Notes: generated by a model from the sequence alone, not told the origin. A stretch of 64,000 bases of DNA from Paracoccus sp. SCSIO 75233 (GCF_027912675.1 NZ_CP115757.1:3128501-3192500), one strand, 5' to 3'; positions 54,551 through 63,612 are shown, numbered from the stretch's first letter. Numbers and translations: made by a program.

Positions 54551-55479
54551 TCGGGGCGGAGTGCGGTTTTCATCTGGGCCACGCGGCGGCGGGCGCGGGC
54601 GTCGCGGATGAGGGTGAAGGAATAGATGAACAGCGCCGCCCAAATCAGCGGGAAGGCGATGCGGCGCGCGCCCTCAAACGGTTCGTTGAAGAAGAACAGC
54701 GCGATGAGGAAGACCATTGTCGGTGTGATATATTGCATGACGCCGATGGTGGAGAGGCGCAGCAGCTTCGCCCCGTTGGCGTAGAACATCAGCGGGATCG
54801 CCGTCACCGGGCCGCAGCCGATCAGCAGAAGCGTGTCGGTCCAGTTCCGCCCGAAATGGCCGCCGCCATTGGATTCCAGCCAGATCAGATAGGCCAGCGC
54901 CGGCAGAAACAGGATCAGGACTTCCAGCATGAACCCCTGATTGGGGCCGAGCGGCAGGGAGCGCTTGAAGAAGGCGTAGAACCCCCAGCTGAAGGTCAGC
55001 ACGATCGCGACGGTCGGCAGGCTGCCGGTTTCGAGTGTCAGGATAATGACGGCGAGCGCGGCAAGACCGACCGCGACCAGTTGCAGCCTGCCCAGCCGTT
55101 CGCCCAGCAGCAGCGCGGCGAGCGAGATCGAGAATAGCGGGTTGATGTAATAGCCGAGCGCGGCCTCCATCGCGTGATTATTGGTGATGGCCCAGACATA
55201 GGTGAGCCAGTTGACGGTGATCAGCGCCGCAGTCAGCGCGGCCATCGCCAGCAGGCGCGGGCGGGCGAAGGCGGCGCGGACGTCTCCGGTTCTGCCCCTC
55301 GCGATCAGTACGGCAGCGGCGATTGGCAGCGACCAGATGACCCGGTGTGCGATAATCTCTGCCGGGTCGATATGGGAGAGCTGCTTCATGTAAAGCGGCA
55401 GGATCCCCCAGATGCCGTAAGCGCCGAGGGCGTAGAGAAATCCAAGCGGCGAATCGCCATTTTGCTGGGGCTGCGTCAT
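54547..55479 (-). CDS. rarD: EamA-family transporter RarD
   Basis: The 310-residue membrane protein has ten predicted helices in two EamA halves, with the RarD signature GIWGILPLYMKQLSHI, AHRVIWSLP, and WLTYVWAITNNHAMEAALGY (20 residues). RarD proteins are taken as drug/metabolite exporters; substrates are mostly unknown. The start at 55479 (MTQPQQ) is chosen over 55611. A 260-bp gap upstream separates it from the divergent Hint gene and shows no gene. Confidence 0.9.
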   Translation of the reverse strand: MTQPQQNGDSPLGFLYALGAYGIWGILPLYMKQLSHIDPAEIIAHRVIWSLPIAAAVLIARGRTGDVRAAFARPRLLAMAALTAALITVNWLTYVWAITNNHAMEAALGYYINPLFSISLAALLLGERLGRLQLVAVGLAALAVIILTLETGSLPTVAIVLTFSWGFYAFFKRSLPLGPNQGFMLEVLILFLPALAYLIWLESNGGGHFGRNWTDTLLLIGCGPVTAIPLMFYANGAKLLRLSTIGVMQYITPTMVFLIALFFFNEPFEGARRIAFPLIWAALFIYSFTLIRDARARRRVAQMKTALRPE

Positions 55480-55739
55480 GGCGTGGACGATATGTCGCGG
55501 CGCGGGGGAAGGACAGGGGGGAACGTTATCGCTTCGCGTCTTTAGGGGCGACGTGATGCGGACACGGCAAGGCCCCGATATCGGCACAGGCGGATTGCCA
55601 GGTTTGCGCAACTTAAACGAGAAATTTACTTGATCATTTCGCCTGGAATCTCAATGATATACTTGTAACCGTCTGTTATTTAATAATTTACCCATTTTCG
55701 CAGGGCTGTCGGAAATGGTCTCTGTCCGGGAACGAGTTC

Positions 55740-56933
55740 ATGCCTGTCACAAATGCCGTCGCCTATAAGTTGTCCGATTTTGAATATTGGAGCAACGGAT
55801 ACTGGATCGGGGTGACCTCCGACAGATTTAGCAATGCGATGAGGGGATATTTCCGGCTGAAGCAGAATGCCGTGCCGCTTCAGGCAACCATCACCGATGA
55901 CGATCCGTATCTGAACGATATTACATATTTTTCCGAGGACCCGAATGATGCAGCGGCCGAGGAACAAGGCGCGCTTCAGCATATCGCCATCAAGAACGCC
56001 TCGGGCAGGACAATTTATGACAATGGGTTCTCGATCGACTCTGCGTCCATGAATGTCGAAACGGCGAGTGATCCGGGTTCGGGAGATCCGACGGCCCTGG
56101 ATTATGAGGCCGGGGAAATGGATATTTATCATGTCCTGAGCTACAGTAATGCGACCCCTCTCGGCAATCAGGGGCTGTCGGGATATCTGATCTATGGCGG
56201 TGCATTACCGCAAAAAGGCGTCATCTATCACGGCGGGACGACGAACAGATCGGCGACCGAAGATGACAGCTACGGATTTGATGGCACGGTTTACGGTCAG
56301 AGCTATGACAATCTGCTGTGTTTCGTCGCGGGGACAATGATCGAGACCGACAGCGGACCTCGCCCGGTCGAAGAGATTGCGCAGGGCGATCTGGTCAGGA
56401 CCAAGGATCGCGGCCTGAAACCGGTTCAATGGATCAGCAGGCGCAGCTTTCGGGTGGCGGGCGTTGCTGATGCGGAAAAAATCTATCCGGTCAGAATTCG
56501 GGCCGGGGCCTTGGGTCAGGGCTTGCCCGTTGCGGATATGTATCTGTCGCAGCAGCATCGTGTGTTGCTGAAATCACCGATTGCGCGGCGCATGACCGGC
56601 GGCGATGAGGTGTTGGTGGCGGCGAAGAAATTGCTGGACATTGAGGGCGTTGAGCTGGTTCGCGATTGCGACGAGGTGACCTATGTCCATTTCCTGTTCG
56701 ACCGGCACGAGATCGTATATTCGAACGGCGCGGAAACTGAGGCTTTGTTCACCGGCCCGGAAGCGATGGCTTCAATCGGGCAGGCGGCGCGGGATGAAAT
56801 TTACGCGCTGTTCCCGGAGCTTGCCAAGATTGATTTCAAGCCCCGGCCAGCGCGGTTTGTCCCGTCCGGAAAGCAGCTTCGTCGTTTGATTTCCCGACAT
56901 ATAAAGAATGACCGACGGCTTTATTCTGCGTGA
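55740..56933 (+). CDS. Hint-domain protein
   Basis: The 397-residue protein has an unassigned N-terminal region of about 190 residues, then a Hint_2 domain. The Hint domain begins at Cys194 in LLCFVAGTMIETDSGPRPVE, continues IAQGDLVRTKDRGLKPVQWI, and has LSQQHRVLL (block with His) and VTYVHFLFDRHEIV. Hint domains can self-cleave at the first Cys, as in inteins and Hedgehog; activity in this bacterial group is not established. There is no signal peptide. The C-terminal tail is basic. Confidence 0.85.
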   Translation: MPVTNAVAYKLSDFEYWSNGYWIGVTSDRFSNAMRGYFRLKQNAVPLQATITDDDPYLNDITYFSEDPNDAAAEEQGALQHIAIKNASGRTIYDNGFSIDSASMNVETASDPGSGDPTALDYEAGEMDIYHVLSYSNATPLGNQGLSGYLIYGGALPQKGVIYHGGTTNRSATEDDSYGFDGTVYGQSYDNLLCFVAGTMIETDSGPRPVEEIAQGDLVRTKDRGLKPVQWISRRSFRVAGVADAEKIYPVRIRAGALGQGLPVADMYLSQQHRVLLKSPIARRMTGGDEVLVAAKKLLDIEGVELVRDCDEVTYVHFLFDRHEIVYSNGAETEALFTGPEAMASIGQAARDEIYALFPELAKIDFKPRPARFVPSGKQLRRLISRHIKNDRRLYSA

Positions 56934-56949
56934 GCCTGCGCGGGACTGA

Positions 56950-57282
56950 TCAGTTCAGTCCGTCTTCCTGAAGAAGGGTGTGACCGTCGCGGCTTTCGAT
57001 CTCGATGACCCAAAGGTCCGGGTCGAAGCCGGTTTCGCGGCGGATGATGTCGTCCATATCGGCCTCGGCTCCGGTGGCGATGCGGGTCCAAGGGCGGGTG
57101 TCGGATTCGAAGTCCCACTCGCGCCGCCAGAGCGTCGCATTGCCGTCGAGCGTGGCGCATTTGACCATGATCGCGCCCGCCGTGTCGTCGCCGTGGCGCA
57201 GCACATAGGCGGGGATGTTCGCCAGCCCGAGCCGGGTCAGATAGGCGCCGACCCAGACATGCGCGGCCAGCCGCTCAGCCAT
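56950..57282 (-). CDS. DUF1491 family protein
   Basis: The 110-residue protein matches the alphaproteobacterial DUF1491 family: AHVWVGAYLTRLGLANIPAY, then GAIMVKCATLDGNATLW and IRRETGFDPDLWVIEIE. Its function is unknown. Its start overlaps the era stop by 8 bp, so it is in the lepB-rnc-era transcript, a common arrangement in the group. It may relate to ribosome or RNA functions, but only by association. Confidence 0.88.
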   Translation of the reverse strand: MAERLAAHVWVGAYLTRLGLANIPAYVLRHGDDTAGAIMVKCATLDGNATLWRREWDFESDTRPWTRIATGAEADMDDIIRRETGFDPDLWVIEIESRDGHTLLQEDGLN

Positions 57283-58189
57283 CGTTGAAATCGAGGCCCA
57301 TTTCCGTGAAACGCTCCGCCTCGTCCAGCCATTTCTCGCGGACCTTGACGGTCAGGAACAGATGCACCGGACGGTCGAGGAATTCGGCCAGTTCCTCGCG
57401 GGCTGCCTTGCCGACGGCGCGGATCGCTTCGCCCTTATGGCCAAGGACGATGCCCTTATGGCCGTCGCGGGCGACATAGACGATCTGGTCGATCTTGGCG
57501 GAGCCGTCCTTGCGGTCCTCCCAGTTCTCGGTTTCCACGGTGAGCTGGTAGGGCAGTTCTTCATGCAGGCGGAGGGTCAGCTTCTCGCGCGTGATCTCGG
57601 CGGCGATCATGCGCATGGGCAGATCGGCGAGCTGATCCTCGGGGTAGAGCCAAGGACCGGCGGGCAGGGTTTCGGCCAGCCATTTGCGCAGATCGCCGGT
57701 GCCGCGTCCCTTTTGCGCAGAGATCATGAAGGTTTGCGCGAAGTCATACGCGTCGTTCATCTGCTTGGTAAGGGCCAGCAGCACCTCCGGGTTGACGCGG
57801 TCGATCTTGTTGATGGCGAGCGCGACCGGGCGGGTGCCAGCCGTTTCGCGCAGATTGGTCAGGATTTCCTGCACGCCGTCGGTCAGGCCGCGCTGCGCCT
57901 CGATCAGCAGGACGATGATATCGGCGTCGGAGACCCCGCCCCAAGCGGCGGCAACCATGGAGCGGTCGAGGCGGCGGCGCGGGCGGAAGATGCCGGGGGT
58001 GTCGACGAACACGAGCTGGGCGTCGCCTTCCATCGCGATGCCACGGATGCGGGCACGGGTGGTCTGGACCTTATGGGTGACGATGGAGACCTTGGCGCCG
58101 ACCATCTGGTTCAGCAGGGTGGATTTCCCGGCATTGGGTTCGCCGATCAGGGCGATGAAGCCGGCGCGGGTTTGTGGGGTTTCGGTCAT
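57275..58189 (-). CDS. era: GTPase Era
   Basis: Era is a GTPase that binds 16S rRNA and helps 30S assembly. The 304-residue protein has the G1 motif GEPNAGKST, the switch THKVQTTRARIRG, DTPGIF, NKIDRV and a C-terminal KH domain with VLGHKGEAIRAVGKAAREEL. It is 242 bp from rnc, a gap filled by palindromes; in related genomes rnc and era are usually close or overlapping. Confidence 0.97.
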   Translation of the reverse strand: MTETPQTRAGFIALIGEPNAGKSTLLNQMVGAKVSIVTHKVQTTRARIRGIAMEGDAQLVFVDTPGIFRPRRRLDRSMVAAAWGGVSDADIIVLLIEAQRGLTDGVQEILTNLRETAGTRPVALAINKIDRVNPEVLLALTKQMNDAYDFAQTFMISAQKGRGTGDLRKWLAETLPAGPWLYPEDQLADLPMRMIAAEITREKLTLRLHEELPYQLTVETENWEDRKDGSAKIDQIVYVARDGHKGIVLGHKGEAIRAVGKAAREELAEFLDRPVHLFLTVKVREKWLDEAERFTEMGLDFNDG

Positions 58190-58231
58190 GGGGTTGGTCC
58201 TGGGGGGCGGGGGCGGTGTGGTGAGGGTGGT

Positions 58232-58384
58232 GGTGCGCTGAAGCGCACCCTACGGGGTGTGGTGTTGGTGGTCATGGTGCGCTGAAGCGCACCCTACGGG
58301 GATCGGTGTGGGATACGTAGGGTGCGCTTCAGCGCACCAACGGGAGGATTGGTGTGGGACATGTAGGGTGCGCTTCAGCGCACC
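58232..58384. repeat. REP-like palindrome array 2, between rnc and era
   Basis: Four units: two in minus-strand orientation (58232-58257 and 58276-58301) and two in plus orientation (58317-58338 and 58363-58384). Each is GTAG followed by GGTGCGCTTCAGCGCACC when read in its own sense. Units are 41-46 bp apart and GTAG ends face inward around 58309, a REPIN-type inverted arrangement. Spacers are G/T-rich. They are the same family as the array at 53735. Confidence 0.87.
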
Positions 58385-58431
58385 ATAACCACCCTCACGA
58401 CCATATCCATCCCCAACACCACCCGCACGAT

Positions 58432-59115
58432 TCAAACCCCGATCTCCGCCAACATCGCCTGCGCGGCCTTCTGTTCGATGCTGCGCTTGGTGCCCTTGCC
58501 TTTCGCCACGGCCTTCCGACCGTTATCGAGGCTGACGGTAATTTCGAATTCCGGGGCGTGGTCGGGGCCTTTGCGGTTCGTGACGGTGTAGTCCGGCGGG
58601 GTCATGCCATTGGCCTGCGCCCATTCCTGAAGTGCGGTCTTTGCGTCGCGGGCGTCCTCCTCGACACTGTCCAGCCGGTCGGCCCAGAGGGTCAGGATCA
58701 CGCGTTGCGCGGTTTCGAACCCGGCGTCGAGATAGATCGCGGCCAGCACCGCCTCCATCGCGTCGGCGAGCAGCGCTTCCTTGCGGCGACCGCCGGAGAC
58801 CATTTCGGAGCGGCCCAGCTTCAGCACATCGCCCAGCCCGATCTGGCGGGCGATGGCGGCACAGGTCTCCCCCCGGACGAGGGCGTTGTAGCGCGGCGCA
58901 AGCTGGCCTTCGGAGGCGTCGGTATCGGCGGCGTAAAGCGCCTCGGCCATGGTCAGGCCCAGCACGCGGTCGCCCAGAAACTCCAGCCGTTGGTTGTGGG
59001 GGCGCGTCGGGGTGGAGACGGAGCCGTGGGTGAGGGCCTGCACCAGCAGTTCGGGGCGCGTGAATTCATGGCCCAGCCGGGTCATGAAACCTTGGAGTTC
59101 CGCCGCCACCTTCAC
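58432..59115 (-). CDS. rnc: ribonuclease III
   Basis: RNase III cleaves double-stranded RNA in rRNA and mRNA processing. The 227-residue protein has the catalytic signature [20 protein letters not shown], the acidic metal site [16 protein letters not shown], and a C-terminal dsRNA-binding domain ([20 protein letters not shown]). The start is a GTG at 59115, 10 bp after the lepB stop. It is downstream of lepB and upstream of the palindrome array and era. Confidence 0.96.
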   Translation of the reverse strand: MKVAAELQGFMTRLGHEFTRPELLVQALTHGSVSTPTRPHNQRLEFLGDRVLGLTMAEALYAADTDASEGQLAPRYNALVRGETCAAIARQIGLGDVLKLGRSEMVSGGRRKEALLADAMEAVLAAIYLDAGFETAQRVILTLWADRLDSVEEDARDAKTALQEWAQANGMTPPDYTVTNRKGPDHAPEFEITVSLDNGRKAVAKGKGTKRSIEQKAAQAMLAEIGV

Positions 59116-59125
59116 GCCGTCCCCA

Positions 59126-59905
59126 TCAGTTGACGGCGCGGAAGAAGCGGTCGCCGCGCCAGGTCCAGAAATACAGCATGGAACTGCCGGCGGAGGAGAA
59201 CATGATCCGGTCGGCGCGGCCGATCAGATATTCTGCCGGGACGAAGCCGAGCCCGCCGGAGATGGCCGCGAAGCGCGAATCCTCGGAATTGTCGCGGTTG
59301 TCGCCCATGAAGAAATACTGGCCTTCCGGCACGGTAAAGACCGGGGTGTCGTCCTTGATCCAGCCATCGACGATGTTCAGCACGCTGTGGCTGACACCGT
59401 TGGGCAGGATTTCGGTCATGCGGCCCTTGCGGCATTCGCCGCCCTCCGGCACCGGGTCGTTCATGCAGCGCGGCAGGCGGCGCTGCGAGCCCTGCTGTTC
59501 CTTGACCTCGATGAAATCGGGCTGTTCTTCATATTCGACCGGCGTGCCATTGATGATCAGCCGCCCGCCGCGCATCTGGACGGTGTCGCCGGGCAGGCCG
59601 ATGACGCGCTTGATGAAATCGACATTCTGCACCGGGTGGCGGAACACGACGACATCGCCGCGCTCGGGCTCGGAGCCGAAGATGCGGCCATCGACCGGGC
59701 ACATGGAGAAGGGGCAGGAATATTGCGAGTAGCCATAGGCCATCTTGTTGACGAACAGGAAATCCCCGATCAGCAGCGTGTCCTTCATCGAGCCTGACGG
59801 GATCCAGAACGGCTGGAAGAACAGCGTGCGGAATATCCCCGCGATGATGAGCGCCCAGAACACGGTCTTGACCGTTTCCCAGATGCCTTCCTTCTTCTGC
59901 GCCAT
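59126..59905 (-). CDS. lepB: signal peptidase I LepB
   Basis: LepB removes signal peptides from exported proteins at the inner membrane. The 259-residue protein has an N-terminal membrane segment, the catalytic Ser in [20 protein letters not shown] (about residue 37), the Lys in [14 protein letters not shown] (about residue 97), and [11 protein letters not shown]. Length fits. It heads the minus-strand lepB-rnc-era-DUF1491 run and here points toward acpS. Confidence 0.96.
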   Translation of the reverse strand: MAQKKEGIWETVKTVFWALIIAGIFRTLFFQPFWIPSGSMKDTLLIGDFLFVNKMAYGYSQYSCPFSMCPVDGRIFGSEPERGDVVVFRHPVQNVDFIKRVIGLPGDTVQMRGGRLIINGTPVEYEEQPDFIEVKEQQGSQRRLPRCMNDPVPEGGECRKGRMTEILPNGVSHSVLNIVDGWIKDDTPVFTVPEGQYFFMGDNRDNSEDSRFAAISGGLGFVPAEYLIGRADRIMFSSAGSSMLYFWTWRGDRFFRAVN

Positions 59906-60238
59906 ATGCTGTCCTTCGGGTTTTCCGCCTCTGGCGGGTGAATGCTGCGCAGGTGGACGAAAGTCAAGCGAGGGGCGGGGATTATGGGGTGGGGGCGCTG
60001 TGGCGGGGCTGGTGGGTATGGTTTGATCGTCGGCAGAAGCCGGGGGCAGGCTGACCGTGTCGTACGGTGATGCTGTCCGACAATTGTAGCGGTTTTCTTT
60101 GAACGGCTGCGTCGGGTCAGCCGGCCAAGAAACGACTGTACATCACATCAATAAACAACTGTATATAGGCTGATCGTCAGCCTCCCAGCGGCGCATTGAA
60201 AATTAATTTTCGGAAAGATCTGTTTGCAAGGCCGTAGA
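59906..60238. other. intergenic region between lepB and the AT-rich orphan
   Basis: This 333-bp stretch has no gene. It changes from GC-rich to AT-rich near 60130. It contains a 7-bp stem with a three-base loop (AGGCTGA at 60167-60173 with TCAGCCT at 60177-60183) and a perfect 14-base palindrome, GAAAATTAATTTTC at 60198-60211. They lie just past the end of the minus-strand orphan gene and may act in termination or mark the junction of acquired DNA. Confidence 0.6.
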
Positions 60239-61234
60239 CTATATCTCGGAGATTTGGCAGGAATTCACCATCATATTTGACTCATGAGTCAAGGCCAGAC
60301 ACAGACTGTCGTCTGGGCAGACGTCGTAATCAGGGAGAGTTTCAACTATAGAAATCCTGATAGGAAGTAGCGCCGTCCGTTTGCACTCTTTTAGAGCTGG
60401 GGTGGAGCTATATTCTTGAATGAAATATAAAAAGGAAGTTACCCTATCTTGATAGAAGTCTTCTAATTGCTTCCGAGTGTGTTCGGTTGACGAGGCTGGA
60501 AGCCTAATATATCCTAAATATTCTTTTTGCAGTATTCGCGAAACAACCTCGAGAGACGGTCGGTGTGTTGCTTCTTCTATTTTGAGATAAAGGCCGGCAT
60601 CTCCGTAAATAGAACTTAATGTATCAAAGCCAAGGCTGATGTCAGAATCGTCGCAGGACAGCCCATTTTTTCGCGTGCAGTCGGTTCCCGATGGGAATGT
60701 GTAGGATACTTCTTTTATTCCGCTATCTGAGCTTTCATAGGCTTTTACAGATAGTTGAGGCCTATCAGAATCTTCTAACGCAATCTGAATTCCATTAAGC
60801 CCAGGAATCTCAATAGAGATGTAAGCATTGTTTTTTGCTCCGAATGCGGAAGGAAAAAGTACGTACCCTTCCTTAAATGGGTTAGCTATCGATGATGGAG
60901 TTTCGTTGTGAGAGTCGTATATAAAATTAATCTGAGCAGAGGAAAAGGGAAGCTCTGGATCTAGATAAGTTGTCTGAATCATCGTATTGGCTCGACGGTT
61001 CTCAGCTCTAAGTGTCTTTTCTTGTTCTGCTAGTTGAGCTTGGTGGCTGGATTTTTTAATTGAAGAATAAAAATTAATTGAAGATACTAAAAAAATAAGA
61101 AATAGTAGCGCTAATCCCCAACCCCTAATGGTGTTTCTTTCTCCATCCTTCTTGTAGAAAAAAGCGGTAATTGACGACACTAATGTTAAAATTGCGATTA
61201 TTACGCTGAAATCGAGAATCATGGTGGTGAACAT
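60239..61234 (-). CDS. uncharacterised membrane-anchored protein, AT-rich orphan
   Basis: I do not recognise a family. The 331-residue protein has two close N-terminal membrane segments (about 8-25 and 40-57), then a short Gln/Glu/Arg-rich helix (HQAQLAEQEKTLRAENRRA). A long, apparently folded region with several Cys (TDCTRKNGLSCDDSD, YDVCPDDSLCLAL) follows. Its base composition and codon use (many ATA, TTA, AAT) differ sharply from every neighbour, indicating recent transfer. It may start at the first Met or at the fifth codon. It breaks the lepB-rluA interval. Confidence 0.65.
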   Translation of the reverse strand: MFTTMILDFSVIIAILTLVSSITAFFYKKDGERNTIRGWGLALLFLIFLVSSINFYSSIKKSSHQAQLAEQEKTLRAENRRANTMIQTTYLDPELPFSSAQINFIYDSHNETPSSIANPFKEGYVLFPSAFGAKNNAYISIEIPGLNGIQIALEDSDRPQLSVKAYESSDSGIKEVSYTFPSGTDCTRKNGLSCDDSDISLGFDTLSSIYGDAGLYLKIEEATHRPSLEVVSRILQKEYLGYIRLPASSTEHTRKQLEDFYQDRVTSFLYFIQEYSSTPALKECKRTALLPIRISIVETLPDYDVCPDDSLCLALTHESNMMVNSCQISEI

Positions 61235-61319
61235 CCAGGAAAATAATATGATTCGCTTTCTGTTGAAGTGTACCAGAATTTTTCTAATAGGATAGGCTTC
61301 CGCCGAAAGGAAAACGCTC

Positions 61320-61967
61320 TCAAAACCCCGCCTTCACCGAAAACGTCATCTGCACCCCGCTTTCGGGATGCTTCACCCGCAAGGCTTCGGCGTGGAGCAT
61401 CAGGCGGGAGTGGTTGGCGGCCTCTCCCTCGGCATAAAGCGGGTCGCCGAGGATCGGGTGGCCGGTTTCGGCCATGTGGACGCGCAGTTGGTGGGATCGC
61501 CCGGTCAGGGGCATCAGGCGGATGCGGGTTTCCTGATCGGTGGCCTTGACCACGCGCCAGTCGGTGCGGGCGGGGCGGCCCTCGGCGTGGTCGACCTTCT
61601 GGCGCGGGCGGTTGGGCCAGTCGACGATCAGGGGCAGATCGACGGTGCCGGTCTTCTCTGTCACCCGGCCTGCGACACGTGCGAGGTAGGTTTTCTTCAC
61701 CCGCCGCTCTTCGAATTGTTTCGACAGGTCGCGCTGCGCATGGGGGGTGAGGGCGAAGATCATCACGCCCGACGTGTCCATGTCCAGACGGTGAACCAGC
61801 AGCACGGTCGGGAAGGCGCCGCGCAGCCGGTTGATCAGGCAGTCGCTCTTGTCCTCGCCCCGTCCGGGGACGGAGAGCAGGCCGGGCGGTTTGTCGACGA
61901 CGAGGATCTGGTGGTCGTCATGCAGGATCACCGGCGGATCTGGGGGCGGCGCGTAGGTGAAGCTCAC
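61320..61967 (-). CDS. RluA-family pseudouridine synthase
   Basis: The 215-residue enzyme isomerises uridines in rRNA or tRNA. It has ILVVDKPPGLLSVPGRG at the start, the catalytic Asp in LVHRLDMDTSGVMIFAL, and LTGRSHQLRVHMAETGHPI. There is no S4 domain, as in the short RluA/TruC type. The start is a GTG at 61967 overlapping the upstream gene (GTGA); the longer frame is antisense-type noise through lysE. Which uridine it targets is unknown. Confidence 0.92.
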   Translation of the reverse strand: MSFTYAPPPDPPVILHDDHQILVVDKPPGLLSVPGRGEDKSDCLINRLRGAFPTVLLVHRLDMDTSGVMIFALTPHAQRDLSKQFEERRVKKTYLARVAGRVTEKTGTVDLPLIVDWPNRPRQKVDHAEGRPARTDWRVVKATDQETRIRLMPLTGRSHQLRVHMAETGHPILGDPLYAEGEAANHSRLMLHAEALRVKHPESGVQMTFSVKAGF

Positions 61968-62590
61968 TTTGCGACCATACGCACCGCGAGGCCGGCGAAG
62001 ATCACCGCCGCCACCCGGTTCATGATCCCCAGATGCTTGCCGAGACGCAGGCCAAGCCAGCCCGCCACGACGCCGTAAGCAATCGTGACCAGTGTTCCAG
62101 GGACTGCAAAGATCAGGCCAAGGCCGAAGATTTGCTGCCAGATCGGGCCGTAATCGACATGGGTGAATTGCGGCAGGAAGGCGAGGAGGAACAGCACCGG
62201 CTTTGGGTTCAGCATATTCGACAGCGCGCCGCGCCGGATAATGCGCCATGGTTTTTCTGGCGCGGCTGTGGCGGGGCTGTGGGGTTTGGCGTTCCAGCTT
62301 TGCCAGGCGAGGAACAGCAGATAGGCGGCACCGATATATTTGATGAAGATCAGCAAGCCGGGATTGGTGGCGACAAGTGCGCCGAGGCCGATGGTGGCGA
62401 GGACAACGTGGAACATCACACCGAGCCCGACGCCGATCCCGGCAAGCGCCCCGGCGCGCGGGCCGCCCTTGATCCCGCAGGCAGAGGCGAACATGACGTC
62501 CTGCCCCGGCGCGAGGTTCAACAGCAATCCACCCCCGATGAAGGTCAGGAGCTGTGCTGTCGGAATATTGGCAATCGTGTCCCAGATCAT
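61964..62590 (-). CDS. LysE-family translocator
   Basis: The 208-residue protein has about six membrane segments and the LysE/RhtB signature LNLAPGQDVMFASACGIKGG near the N-terminus, with ALSNMLNPKPVLFLLAFLPQ later. These export amino acids or related compounds. The start at 62590 (MIWDTIAN) is chosen over 62641. It is coupled to the pseudouridine synthase gene and divergent from a thioesterase gene. Confidence 0.92.
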   Translation of the reverse strand: MIWDTIANIPTAQLLTFIGGGLLLNLAPGQDVMFASACGIKGGPRAGALAGIGVGLGVMFHVVLATIGLGALVATNPGLLIFIKYIGAAYLLFLAWQSWNAKPHSPATAAPEKPWRIIRRGALSNMLNPKPVLFLLAFLPQFTHVDYGPIWQQIFGLGLIFAVPGTLVTIAYGVVAGWLGLRLGKHLGIMNRVAAVIFAGLAVRMVAK

Positions 62591-62714
62591 GCGCGATGAA
62601 TAACGCGATGCCGACGCCTTGGCGAGGGGGGTGCTTGCCATTCCCGGCCTGCCACCGGAATATGCGCGCGACCCTGTTTCGCTGCGTTGCGGCGTTTGCC
62701 CTGAAGGACTGATA

Positions 62715-63149
62715 ATGAGTGATGAGAGCCGTGTTCAGGAGATTGCCGCGCTGCAACCCGTTTTTGCCGAGACGCTGGGGATGCGGCTGATCGAGGCCGC
62801 GCGGGACCGTATCGTGATGGAGTTGCCGGTGACCGAGGCGATGTCGAACCGCAACGGGGTGATGCATGGCGGCGCAATCCTCGGGCTGACCGATAACATC
62901 GCAGGAACCGGGGCGACGGTGAATCTGAAGGAGGGGGAGCGGACCACGACGCTTGAATCCAAGGTGAATTTCCTGCGCCCGATCCGGGTTGGCGATGTCG
63001 CGCGGGCGACGGCGACGCCGGTGCATATCGGCAATACCACCCAGATCTGGCAGGTGGAGGTGACGCGTGGCGACGGCAAGGTCGCGGCGCGGGTCACGCA
63101 GACCCAGATGACGATCATCTGGAAGGAACCGGCGGCGCTGAAGGGCTGA
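62715..63149 (+). CDS. PaaI-like hotdog-fold thioesterase
   Basis: The 144-residue protein has the 4HBT hotdog pattern: NRNGVMHGGAILGLTDNIAG with the catalytic-region His-Gly-Gly, and ESKVNFLRPIRVGDVARATA. It probably hydrolyses an acyl-CoA thioester; the substrate is unknown. The ATG at 62715 follows GAAGGACTGATA. It is divergent from lysE. Confidence 0.9.
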   Translation: MSDESRVQEIAALQPVFAETLGMRLIEAARDRIVMELPVTEAMSNRNGVMHGGAILGLTDNIAGTGATVNLKEGERTTTLESKVNFLRPIRVGDVARATATPVHIGNTTQIWQVEVTRGDGKVAARVTQTQMTIIWKEPAALKG

Positions 63150-63192
63150 GGCTGTTATTGTTTCGCTATCCGGCGGGCGATAGGCTGGGGCG

Positions 63193-63603
63193 ATGACGAT
63201 TGCGCAAACACCTTTCGAGGACGAGGCCGTCGAGGCTGCATTTGCGGCCTTCCCCGAGGGCGCGCGCCCCGAGCTTCTGGCAATCCGCGAGATGATCTTT
63301 CAGGTGGCGGCGGAGGTGCCGCAGATCGGTCCTGTGAAGGAGGCGCTGAAATGGGGGCAGCCCGCCTATCTGACGTCAAAGACGAAATCGGGGTCGACCA
63401 TCCGGCTTGGCGTGCCGAAATCAGGCGGATATGCGGTTTTCACCCATTGCCAGACGACGATCATGTCAGATTTCCAAGCGCCTTTCCCGGATGATTTCAG
63501 CTATGAGGGCAACCGTGCCGTGATGTTCCCGGACGGCGCGCCGCCGCCCGTGGACCGGCTGCGGCTGCTGGTGACGGCGGCGCTGACCTATCATCGCCGC
63601 TGA
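63193..63603 (+). CDS. DUF1801 domain-containing protein
   Basis: The 136-residue protein has the DUF1801 (YdhG-like) pattern: FPEGARPELLAIREMIFQVA, VKEALKWGQPAYLT and GSTIRLGVPKSGGYAVF. The family is small, iron-chaperone-like in fold, and without a settled bacterial function. It is 43 bp after the thioesterase on the same strand and converges with the MFS gene, 9 bp between stops. Confidence 0.82.
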   Translation: MTIAQTPFEDEAVEAAFAAFPEGARPELLAIREMIFQVAAEVPQIGPVKEALKWGQPAYLTSKTKSGSTIRLGVPKSGGYAVFTHCQTTIMSDFQAPFPDDFSYEGNRAVMFPDGAPPPVDRLRLLVTAALTYHRR

Positions 63604-63612
63604 AACGGGGTA

